Below, one piece after another: positions 8,018-15,623 of a stretch of DNA of 64,000 nt. Source of the DNA: Paraburkholderia hiiakae (GTDB taxonomy: Bacteria > Pseudomonadota > Gammaproteobacteria > Burkholderiales > Burkholderiaceae); contig NZ_CAJHCQ010000020.1 in NCBI RefSeq assembly GCF_904848665.1, positions 106,620 to 170,619 of the forward strand. The letters run 5' to 3'. Numbering within the stretch: the stretch's first letter is position 1; every line of letters starts with the position of its first letter. The notes beneath the pieces were generated by a model that ran no database searches, had not been told where the DNA came from, and saw only the letters and a list, made by a program, of their open reading frames with translations. The translations under genes were made by a program, and so were the position numbers.

Positions 8018-9946
8018 ATGGCTAATCCGTCGAACATCGTCGTTCCCATTGCGCTTGATGAGAGGCAGGGTGCTGACATCTGCCTGCCCTGGTTTGTCGA
8101 TTTTGCGCCGGAGGGGCCATCCGAGTATCCGCCCCGCACGGCCACATATGCGCCGCTGGTCAACGGACTGAAGACATTTGGCGCACTCTACGATGCGATT
8201 GACAAGGCGACCACGACCATCGATTACATCTGCTGGGGTTTCCAGCCGTCGATGTACTTCATCCGCGATGGCCAGTCGCTTCGCATTGGCGATCTGCTCA
8301 TCAAGAAGGCCAGGGAAGGCCGCAAGGTCCGCATCCTGTGCTGGCTCGACACGCTAATGGTGGCTCAATTCAATGAACCGTCGATGCCGATGTACGACCT
8401 GACCAGGCTGGTGTCGCAGAACGAGGACAAAGACCAGCGGGCGTATGACTGGAACTGGTACTGGCGTGCCCGCCAACCAGCAAGCAGCGTCACAGACCCG
8501 GCTCGAATAGCGCGCGCCCAGCGAATCAAGGCCGAGCTTGAGCAGATGGACGCGCAGCTTCGTGCGCAGGGGACGCTTCCACCGAACCGCGGTCCTTCGT
8601 TTGATACAACACCGCTGAGAGATATTGGTATCGAACTGGTCACGCGCGATTTTTCCTGGCAGGATCGTAACGAAATCAAGGATCGCGAAACTCTGATACG
8701 TCGGCTCGGTTCCGGCCCGAGCTGGTCGGCAGCCAACGTTGCCTACACGACTGAGCCTTCGCATCACCAGAAGATGGTGCTGATCGACTACGAAAAGCCG
8801 GAAGTGGCGGTCGGTTTCGTGATGGGGCACAACACGCTCGACGCCTACTGGGACGATGACGCGCACAGCTGCGTCAAGTACGCGCCGAACCGGGGGCGCA
8901 ACGGCGCGACGCCACGGCAGGACATGTCGGCCATCGTGACGGGGCCGATCCTCGAACATCTGAACGTGAACTTCTGCCGGGCCTGGAAGCGGGATGCGAA
9001 GGAAGATCTGCTCTCGAAGCGCAAGGGGCTGGAGCAACAACTGAAGCCGCGCAAGGAATTCGGCACGCCCGTGATGGCGCAGATCAACCGCACGCAGTCA
9101 CAGGAAGGTGTGCGCAATATCGAGTCCCTTTACCTCCAGGCGGTCAATAACGCGACGAAGTTCATCTATATCGAGAACCAATATTTCCGCTGGCCCCAGC
9201 TTGCCGAAAAGATCAAGGACGCCGTCAAGGCGCAGATTTCGTGGGGGCGTGATCTGGCGAAGCCGGTCTATCTGTTTGTGGTGACGAATTCCGACGACGA
9301 CGCGCTAGACAAGGGACAGGGGACGACCTACGACATGCTCAACAGTCTCGGGCGGGCGCAGCAGATGCCGAACGTCTATAGGCAGGAACAGCAGGATGCG
9401 CTTTCCGCACAGAACAACGCTGCCATAAATGCCATATTGCAGGCCAAGCCTGGCACGCAGACTCATGACGCGCTCATGGATATCGATTCGGTGAACCAGC
9501 AGAAGGCCAAACTGCGCGACATGAAGGATGAGGATATCCCAGCCCCCGAGACGCCTGGCCTGAAAACGCTTGTCTGCACGCTGGTCGCAAAGGACTCGCC
9601 GCCCGGTAGCAAGTGGATGCCGGTCTACGTGCACAGCAAGATCATGGTGATTGACGATGTGTTCCTCACGCACGGTTCGGCCAACGTCAACCGGCGCAGC
9701 ATGGAAGTGGACAGCGAACTGAACATCTGTCACGAGCGGATGGACGTGACGCAGCCGTTGCGCAGGCAGCTTTGGGATATTCACACGAACGGACAGGGAG
9801 CGCAGGATGATCCGGCTGATGCCTATGACGCGTGGTCATATATTTTGAATGAGAACAGGACGCGTCAAACCAACAAGGAAAAATCACCCTACGCATCGCT
9901 GATTCGTTTCAACAGCATGACGACGAAACGGATGCGCATGGACTGA
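8018..9946 (+). CDS. Phospholipase D-like protein, probable Tle5-type toxic effector
   Basis: A 642-residue phospholipase D superfamily protein with two intact HKD motifs: HQKMVLID (H250, K252, D257) and HSKIMVID (H539, K541, D546), the second followed by the usual GSANVNRRS segment. Both motifs are needed for one active site that hydrolyses phosphodiester bonds in phospholipids. No signal peptide is visible, as expected for a type VI secretion substrate. A CAGGAG Shine-Dalgarno precedes the ATG. The next gene starts 3 bp later and encodes a Sel1-repeat lipoprotein, the layout of Tle5b/PldB effectors with their periplasmic immunity proteins. The effector role is inferred from this pairing; a housekeeping cardiolipin synthase is less likely because N-terminal membrane helices are absent. 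Confidence 0.85.
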   Translation: MANPSNIVVPIALDERQGADICLPWFVDFAPEGPSEYPPRTATYAPLVNGLKTFGALYDAIDKATTTIDYICWGFQPSMYFIRDGQSLRIGDLLIKKAREGRKVRILCWLDTLMVAQFNEPSMPMYDLTRLVSQNEDKDQRAYDWNWYWRARQPASSVTDPARIARAQRIKAELEQMDAQLRAQGTLPPNRGPSFDTTPLRDIGIELVTRDFSWQDRNEIKDRETLIRRLGSGPSWSAANVAYTTEPSHHQKMVLIDYEKPEVAVGFVMGHNTLDAYWDDDAHSCVKYAPNRGRNGATPRQDMSAIVTGPILEHLNVNFCRAWKRDAKEDLLSKRKGLEQQLKPRKEFGTPVMAQINRTQSQEGVRNIESLYLQAVNNATKFIYIENQYFRWPQLAEKIKDAVKAQISWGRDLAKPVYLFVVTNSDDDALDKGQGTTYDMLNSLGRAQQMPNVYRQEQQDALSAQNNAAINAILQAKPGTQTHDALMDIDSVNQQKAKLRDMKDEDIPAPETPGLKTLVCTLVAKDSPPGSKWMPVYVHSKIMVIDDVFLTHGSANVNRRSMEVDSELNICHERMDVTQPLRRQLWDIHTNGQGAQDDPADAYDAWSYILNENRTRQTNKEKSPYASLIRFNSMTTKRMRMD

Positions 9947-9949
9947 AGC

Positions 9950-11227
9950 GTGAGAACACTGATTATTACGCTGGTGCTGGCAGGGCTGCTCTGCGCGTGC
10001 TCAAACAAGGAGAATGGTGTGCCAACCCAGGCCGACATGAATGCTGCACACTCGAGGCTCGCATTTACCTGCACCCACGAAGCGGATCACTTGCCGATGC
10101 TCGACCCGCAGGCCGATGTGCTTTTCCAGTACGGATTGTTCGTCGAAAAGAAGCCCGGTCCAAAGGACTTCAATACCGCTGCCCGCTATTACCGGATCGC
10201 CGCCGCGCACGGTCACTACAAGGCCAACAACAATCTGCAACTGCTGGTGTCCACGGGCCTGGCTTCCTCCCCCGATGCGCCTCGTGAAACCATCGACCTT
10301 GCCGAGCAGTTGATCACGGCTGGTGTTCCTGGTGGTTATTACGACATGGGCCACTACCTCGAACTTGGCTATGGTGTGGTCAAGGACGGGAAGAAGGCGC
10401 TGGTTTTTATACGCAAGGCGGCGGACCTTGGTAGTCCCGAAGCCCAAGCCTATGTTGCTGAGTTGCTTGCACCAGCAGACAGGGCACCGGAGATTGCAAT
10501 GCAGATGCGCCAGTGCGCCGCCAGCCAGGGAAGTGGGGCAGCCGCAGTAGACCTCGGTATGGACTTTAAGGATAAGGGGGAATTTCGAAGCGCAGTTGGA
10601 GCATTCCAATTGGGTGTGAAGAACGGAAGCACTCAATCAGCGTTTGGCCTATGGAATAGCTTTATTGCGAAGCCTTCAAACGAACTTTACTACTTAGGCT
10701 TGGCGCTAGACGCGGAGCGGTCCAAACGATACAGAACCATCTTGCTTTTTTTGCGTGCCAACGACGGCCTGAATCCCAAGGTGCCGGACATCGACCAGAT
10801 CGTGCCGCTGCCTCCCGCGAAGCTGCCGCCGTGGGACGGCACGTTCCAGTGGCAGAAGGAACAAGACGCCGCCACGCCGCCGCCGAAGCCTGCCGAATCG
10901 CTCGTCGCAAGACTGGCCCGCGAGAAGAACCTCGATCCCGCGACGGGCCTGCCGCTCGCGCCAGCCAAAAGCGCGCAGGCTGAACGCGTGCCGCTGGGTA
11001 CTGAAGCGTGCACGGGCGAGGTTTGCCCGCAGGACGGCATGTGGTCCATTCCCCATATTGCGTTAGCCACACCGGAAGCAACCTGCTACATCCGCAAGGG
11101 CGAGGTCATGCCCCACCTTTCCTTTCTAGGGAGCAGAGGGATACCGTTCGTGGATGCGCTGCTGGGCAGGCCCTTGCATACGCGGGCGGAGACGTGGACA
11201 TTGGTGTCCTATGAAAAGTTGGTGTGA
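9950..11227 (+). CDS. Sel1-repeat lipoprotein, probable immunity protein to the phospholipase
   Basis: A 425-residue protein starting at a GTG 3 bp after the phospholipase stop. The N-terminus is a lipoprotein-type signal (about residues 1-17, cleavage likely before the cysteine in LLCACS), placing it in the periplasm. Residues about 45-240 contain Sel1-like helical repeats (AARYYRIAAAHGHYKANNNL, GGYYDMGHYLELGYGVVKDG, AADLGSPEAQAYVAELL). The C-terminal third is proline-rich and then carries a cysteine-containing domain of unknown type. Sel1 proteins next to PldB-type effectors neutralise the lipase in the periplasm. The assignment as immunity protein is inferred from adjacency and repeats. 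Confidence 0.78.
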   Translation: MRTLIITLVLAGLLCACSNKENGVPTQADMNAAHSRLAFTCTHEADHLPMLDPQADVLFQYGLFVEKKPGPKDFNTAARYYRIAAAHGHYKANNNLQLLVSTGLASSPDAPRETIDLAEQLITAGVPGGYYDMGHYLELGYGVVKDGKKALVFIRKAADLGSPEAQAYVAELLAPADRAPEIAMQMRQCAASQGSGAAAVDLGMDFKDKGEFRSAVGAFQLGVKNGSTQSAFGLWNSFIAKPSNELYYLGLALDAERSKRYRTILLFLRANDGLNPKVPDIDQIVPLPPAKLPPWDGTFQWQKEQDAATPPPKPAESLVARLAREKNLDPATGLPLAPAKSAQAERVPLGTEACTGEVCPQDGMWSIPHIALATPEATCYIRKGEVMPHLSFLGSRGIPFVDALLGRPLHTRAETWTLVSYEKLV

Positions 11228-11463
11228 TACAAGACGCAAAGAAAATCACGAGAGCTGAATTGCCTGTCCTGACGCGTCACCCATCGATAACTCGGCCGTG
11301 CATCTATGTAAAGCCCGAAACAGCGCGCGCCAATTCACTACTCTTTAGCACTAGCTCAGTGAGCCATGACCGGCCTCGATCGCTGCACCAGTTTTCGGGA
11401 TGAGCGATTTCGAGCCGATGCGAAGATAGCCGCCCCTGGTCCCCTTGCCCGCTGGTCCTCGCA

Positions 11464-11772
11464 ATGAAACTCCCCATGCTTTTCAAGTCGCTTTTCGATT
11501 TCGAAGCGGACAACGCAGCGCTGGATGTGACGCCCGAGCCGTCAGTTGAGCCGAATCCTCAACCGCACTCCGTCCCGAAACCACAACCCGAATCCATTCA
11601 GACCGACGAAGCGAGGCATGACCCCGACCCGCTGCTCGACAGTATCGACGCCCTCGGCAAGATCGTGCTTGCGCTCGACGCGCAGCTTCGCGCCGAGCGT
11701 TCCAGTAGCGCTCAGCTGCGTAGTTGCATGAATGACGAGCTGGCGGCGCTTCGAACGGCGCTCCTTCAGTAG
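11464..11772 (+). CDS. Possible small hypothetical protein
   Basis: A 102-residue frame with a proline/glutamate-rich middle (residues 25-50) and a C-terminal amphipathic, coiled-coil-like helix (residues 57-101). No convincing Shine-Dalgarno precedes the ATG and no family is recognised. It lies alone between the Sel1 lipoprotein and the amino-acid binding protein. Coding is uncertain. The flanking gaps (11228-11463 and 11773-11886) show nothing else I can support. Confidence 0.35.
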   Translation: MKLPMLFKSLFDFEADNAALDVTPEPSVEPNPQPHSVPKPQPESIQTDEARHDPDPLLDSIDALGKIVLALDAQLRAERSSSAQLRSCMNDELAALRTALLQ

Positions 11773-11886
11773 CGACTTAACCTTGAGTTATATCGACGCA
11801 ACCGATTTCAATTGCCACCTCGCTTCGAGGCATGAATACTCGAGTGCGGCGCACGAAGCGCCGCCCGACCATCTGGAGGAGACTTA

Positions 11887-12786
11887 ATGAAAAAAGTTGC
11901 AACGCTCGCGGCAGTCGTCATGGGATGCACGTATCTCGCGCCGGTTCAGGCGCAAGATGCCACGAGCGCAACCCTGAAAAAAATCCGCGATACAGGTGTG
12001 ATTTCCCTGGGCGTACGGGAATCGTCGGTGCCGTTCTCCTACTACGACAGCCAGCAGCGCACGATCGGCTACGCCCAGGATATCGCGCTGGAGATCGTCG
12101 ACGAGGTGAAAAAGGAACTTAAGCTCGACAAGCTCACGGTCAAGGAAATTCCGATCACTTCGCAGAACCGCATTACGCTGGTCCAGAACGGCACGATCGA
12201 TATCGAGTGCGGTTCGACCACGCACACCAGGGATCGCGACAACCAGGTTGCGTTCACGAACAGCTTCTTTCAGTACGGCGTGCGCCTGATTGCGAAGAAG
12301 GATTCCGGGATCAAGGACTTTCCCGATCTCGCAGGCAAGACCGTTGTGACCACGGCGGGAACGTCGGAGGACAGGCTGCTGCGCGAGATGAACAACGACA
12401 AGAAGATGGGCATGCAACTCATCGCGGCTAAAGACCACGCGGAGTCATTTCTCAACGTGAAGACCGGACGTGCGGTCGCATTCGTCATGGACGAGCCGCT
12501 GTTGTACGGCGCGCGGGCCAAGGAGGCGAACCCGCAGGACTACGTGATCACTGGCACGCCACCGCTCTCCGAGGTTTATGGCTGCATGGTGCGCAAAGAC
12601 GACCCCGTCTTCAAGAAGTTGGCCGATCGCGTGATCGCTCGCATGCAAACTTCGGGTGAAGCGCAACGGCTGTACACGAAGTGGTTTACGCAGCCTGTTC
12701 CGCCCAAGGGGATGAACCTGAACTATCCGTTGTCCAATGAGAATCGGGAGCTGTTTGCGCATCCGAATGATCGGGCGCTTGATTGA
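11887..12786 (+). CDS. Amino-acid ABC transporter periplasmic binding protein (GltI-like)
   Basis: A 299-residue solute-binding protein with a Sec signal peptide (residues 1-22, ending PVQAQ) and family 3 features: GVISLGVRESSVPFSYYD, DIECGSTTHTRDR, and DLAGKTVVTTAGTSEDRLL. These match the glutamate/aspartate GltI group. GGAGA lies just before the ATG. No permease or ATPase gene accompanies it, so it is an orphan binding protein that would serve a transporter encoded elsewhere. Substrate is inferred from the family. Confidence 0.88.
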   Translation: MKKVATLAAVVMGCTYLAPVQAQDATSATLKKIRDTGVISLGVRESSVPFSYYDSQQRTIGYAQDIALEIVDEVKKELKLDKLTVKEIPITSQNRITLVQNGTIDIECGSTTHTRDRDNQVAFTNSFFQYGVRLIAKKDSGIKDFPDLAGKTVVTTAGTSEDRLLREMNNDKKMGMQLIAAKDHAESFLNVKTGRAVAFVMDEPLLYGARAKEANPQDYVITGTPPLSEVYGCMVRKDDPVFKKLADRVIARMQTSGEAQRLYTKWFTQPVPPKGMNLNYPLSNENRELFAHPNDRALD

Positions 12787-12835
12787 TTGCAGGTTCGCGT
12801 ATTAGCGCGGCGGCCGCACCCGAGCGGCCGCCAAC

Positions 12836-14137
12836 TTACGCAGACTCCGCTTCCCCTTCCTGCCATTCCTCGGCGGCCTGCGCATCGCCCGCCACCGAGT
12901 AGAGTACCCGCGTATTGCGCGTCTTGAGGAAATCTTCGAGCGTCTCCCCACGCATGGCCGCGTAGATGTGAAGGTTCGAAGTCCCAACGACTGCGCCAAG
13001 CTTTTCGAGCATGAAGAAGATCACGCCATAGTGAATCAGCCCGCGCCAGTCGCGCCGGCGCACGAGATCCTTTTCCTCTTCGGTCAGGCCGGCCTCGGCA
13101 AACGAGCGCTCCGGGTTCGCAAGAAACGCGCGCCGATGCCCCTCGTCGATCATCGCGTGCAGATACTTGTTCAGCCGGTACGCCTTCACGCTTGATTCGA
13201 GCCCGAACGGATACGTGCCCGTAAGCTTTTCCGCCCCCGCCAGTTGCCGCGCCATGTGCTGGCGGTGCCGCGCCTGCGCCTCACCCGCTGGCGCCATCGC
13301 CGAGTTTTCGAGCACGAGTGTGCCGATGCCCGTCATCGAGGGTAGGTAGTAGCCGCTGTGCACTTTCTTCACGTTACCGCTCAGCGCGCCGCGCATGAGC
13401 AGCCACATGATGACTTCGGCGCCTTCGAGCCCGCCCAGTTGCGCGTACTCCGCGTGCGTCATTTCGGCGAGCGCTTCCGGGTCGTTCGTGATGGCGTCGA
13501 GGAAGCGGTGGTCCCAGTCCACGTTGTTGAAGCCGGCGTGTTCGCCGTGCACCTGGTGCGAGAGGCCGCCGGTAGCCATCACCACCACGCGCAGGTCCTC
13601 GGGGAAGCTCTCAATCGCGCGGCGCAGCGCCTGGCCGAGTTTGAAGCAACGGCGGGCGGTGGGAATCGGGAACTGCAGCACGCCCACCTGCAGCGGCACC
13701 ACGCGCGTCGGCCAGCCCGTTTCCGTGCGCTCGAGCAGCGCCGACATCGGCGAGAAGAAACCGTGGTCGAGCGGCTTGTCCTGGAAGAACGACATGTCGA
13801 ACTCGTCGCTCATGAGGCTCGTGCCGATATGCCGCGCGAGCGCCGCGTGTCCGCCAATGCCGGGCAGGTCGCGCACGCCGCCGCCTTCGTCTGCGACCTG
13901 GTATTCGTTGCCGATGCCGAGCGCGAACGCCGAGTAGTGGTCGAAGAAGAACGACGTCACGTGGTCGTTGTAGACGTAGACGATGGCGTCGGGCTGCCGT
14001 TCGCGCAGCCAGCGCTTGACTGGCTCGAAGCGCTCGAAGATCGGCGCCCAGGCCGGATCCTTCTCCTTGTGCGCGTCGTGCGCGAAGCCGATGGTCGGGG
14101 TGTGCGAAACGGCGATGCCGCCAACGATCGTGGCCAT
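12836..14137 (-). CDS. galA: Gallate dioxygenase (LigB-LigA fusion)
   Basis: A 433-residue class III extradiol dioxygenase in which the LigB-like catalytic domain (residues 1 to about 280) is fused to a LigA-like C-terminal domain (about 300-410). Iron ligands are in the positions known for DesB/GalA: H12 (VSHTPTIG), H59 (YNDHVTSF), and a glutamate in GLEGAEVIMW; GGLSHQVHGE is also present. It opens the ring of gallate to 4-oxalomesaconate. The length matches gallate dioxygenase (about 420), not the separate protocatechuate 4,5-dioxygenase subunits. It is divergent from a LysR regulator, its likely activator. No other gallate-pathway gene is adjacent. Confidence 0.85.
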   Translation of the reverse strand: MATIVGGIAVSHTPTIGFAHDAHKEKDPAWAPIFERFEPVKRWLRERQPDAIVYVYNDHVTSFFFDHYSAFALGIGNEYQVADEGGGVRDLPGIGGHAALARHIGTSLMSDEFDMSFFQDKPLDHGFFSPMSALLERTETGWPTRVVPLQVGVLQFPIPTARRCFKLGQALRRAIESFPEDLRVVVMATGGLSHQVHGEHAGFNNVDWDHRFLDAITNDPEALAEMTHAEYAQLGGLEGAEVIMWLLMRGALSGNVKKVHSGYYLPSMTGIGTLVLENSAMAPAGEAQARHRQHMARQLAGAEKLTGTYPFGLESSVKAYRLNKYLHAMIDEGHRRAFLANPERSFAEAGLTEEEKDLVRRRDWRGLIHYGVIFFMLEKLGAVVGTSNLHIYAAMRGETLEDFLKTRNTRVLYSVAGDAQAAEEWQEGEAESA

Positions 14138-14230
14138 GTCTCCCTGCTCCTTGTTTGCGGGTGATTGATGTCGATGGCGCCAATGTAGGGTTGACGGGAG
14201 GTTATGTAAATTGACTTATTCGCGAAAATT

Positions 14231-14249
14231 CCATAACTTCAGATTATGG
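14231..14249. promoter_or_regulatory. Probable LysR-type operator between galA and its regulator
   Basis: CCATAA-N7-TTATGG is a perfect 6-bp inverted repeat containing ATAA-N7-TTAT, a T-N11-A box of the kind bound by LysR-type regulators. It lies in the 108-bp divergent gap and overlaps the regulator start codon (the ATG at 14246 is inside the right arm). Binding there should repress the regulator gene while activating galA. Confidence 0.55.
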
Positions 14250-15247
14250 AAAATAAAGAATCCCCGCAGCGCGCGAAGGCCGACATCGATGCAGACGCCG
14301 CTCGCGAAGCGGCAGACGAGGCTCAGCGGCAACTCGCGTCGAGGCTGCGCCTGCGGCATTTGAACTGTTTCGTGGCGATTGCCCAGGAGCGCACGCTCGC
14401 GCGCGCGGCGGCGCGTTTGCATTTGAGCCAGCCAGCCGTTTCGAAGACGCTCGTGGAACTCGAGCAATGGGCGGGCGCGCGTCTCGTCGAACGCGGCAGA
14501 AACGGCGCGGCGTTAACAGTGCAGGGCGAGCGCTTCCTGCGCTATGCGCTCGACGCGACGCGCGCCGTCGAGGCATCGGCCCTCGCACTCGCACGGCAGG
14601 ACGCGCATGCAGCGCCAGCGGTGCGCCTGGGCGCGTTGCCAACCGTGGCAACGGCGCTGCTGCCAAAAGCCCTCCTGCGTTTCAAGGCGTTGCGCCCGCA
14701 AGTGGGCGTGAAAGTTCATACCGACTCGAATGCCGAGCTACTGCGTGCGGTGAAGGCAGGCGACCTCGACCTGATGGTGGGGCGAATGGCCGAGCCGGCG
14801 ATGTTGCAGGGCGTGTCGTTCGAATATCTCTACACGGAGTCGCTCCTCGTCGTCGTGCGTGCGGGGCATCCGCTTGCGAACGAAAACGGTGCGCCCGCGC
14901 TCGGTGTCGTGCTCGGCTTTCCGCTCGTGATCGCGGGCGAGCGCACCGCGCCGCGCCATCACACCGAGGCGTTTTTCGAAACGCATGGTTTCGCTCTGCC
15001 GGAAGGCGCGATCGAAACGCAATCGGCTTCTGTGGCGCGCTTGATCGTTGCAGGTTCGGACGCCGTGTGGATCGTGCCGCAGCGGGTCGCGCAGAGCGAC
15101 ATCGACGCTGGGGTGCTCGTGCAGATCGACGTGCCGGCCCCTCAGGGCGTGGAGCCGATCGGTATTCTTCGGCGCAGCACCGCTACGCTCGACGAAGCGA
15201 TTGGCGCACTCGCGCAGCAATTGCGCGAATGCGCTCAAGCGGCGTAG
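14246..15247 (+). CDS. LysR-family regulator, probable activator of gallate dioxygenase (PcaQ/GalR-like)
   Basis: A 333-residue LysR-type regulator with an N-terminal helix-turn-helix (LRHLNCFVAIAQERTLARAA, then LHLSQPAVSKTLVELEQWAG, residues about 35-85) and a substrate-binding domain. The segments VRLGALPTVATALLPKALLRF and LMVGRMAEPAMLQGVSFEYLY are typical of the PcaQ/GalR/GbpR subgroup that controls protocatechuate and gallate genes. It is divergent from gallate dioxygenase, with an inverted repeat over its own start. No strong Shine-Dalgarno is visible, so a start a few codons downstream is possible. The inducer, probably gallate or a ring-cleavage product, is inferred. Confidence 0.85.
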   Translation: MENKESPQRAKADIDADAAREAADEAQRQLASRLRLRHLNCFVAIAQERTLARAAARLHLSQPAVSKTLVELEQWAGARLVERGRNGAALTVQGERFLRYALDATRAVEASALALARQDAHAAPAVRLGALPTVATALLPKALLRFKALRPQVGVKVHTDSNAELLRAVKAGDLDLMVGRMAEPAMLQGVSFEYLYTESLLVVVRAGHPLANENGAPALGVVLGFPLVIAGERTAPRHHTEAFFETHGFALPEGAIETQSASVARLIVAGSDAVWIVPQRVAQSDIDAGVLVQIDVPAPQGVEPIGILRRSTATLDEAIGALAQQLRECAQAA

Positions 15248-15257
15248 TGCATGGCAT

Positions 15258-15290
15258 CGCCATTTAATTCGAAATGCGAATTAAATGGCG
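15258..15290. repeat. Perfect 14-bp inverted repeat after the LysR gene
   Basis: CGCCATTTAATTCG and its exact reverse complement flank a 5-base loop. It starts 11 bp after the LysR stop. The AT-rich core and the lack of a T-run argue against a standard terminator; it could be an operator or a transcript-end hairpin. Between here and the TonB receptor start, the only other signal I see is the Fur box. Confidence 0.5.
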
Positions 15291-15446
15291 CACCCCAGGC
15301 AAAATTAATCAGATGAATCCAGTGATCATCGGCTTGATTTGAATCGCGAAAATTACATTTACCTTAACGATGACGCGCCTTTCCGATCACACCACCAAAC
15401 TGTTGCACAAACACCGAAACCAATTGAAAGGGAATGAAACATATGG

Positions 15447-15465
15447 AATGATATCGATTCTCATT
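15447..15465. promoter_or_regulatory. Probable Fur box upstream of the TonB receptor gene
   Basis: AATGATATCGATTCTCATT matches the 19-bp Fur consensus (AATGATAAT-N-ATTATCATT) at 15 of 18 positions by hand comparison. It lies about 160 bp upstream of a TonB-dependent siderophore receptor, which is the expected setting for iron-repressed transcription. Confidence 0.7.
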
Positions 15466-15623
15466 ACCGCGGAGCCTTCCGCGGCCAAACAACAACACCA
15501 GCCAGCCTAGCGTCGTTTCCCCTCGGTTCTTACGGGGCGGCCCAGCCAGCCAATCCACCCGCGTCGTCCGCGCCAGTTTGCGCGCGTCGCACGGCCGGGT
15601 CGTATGCCTTGCACAGGGACCTC

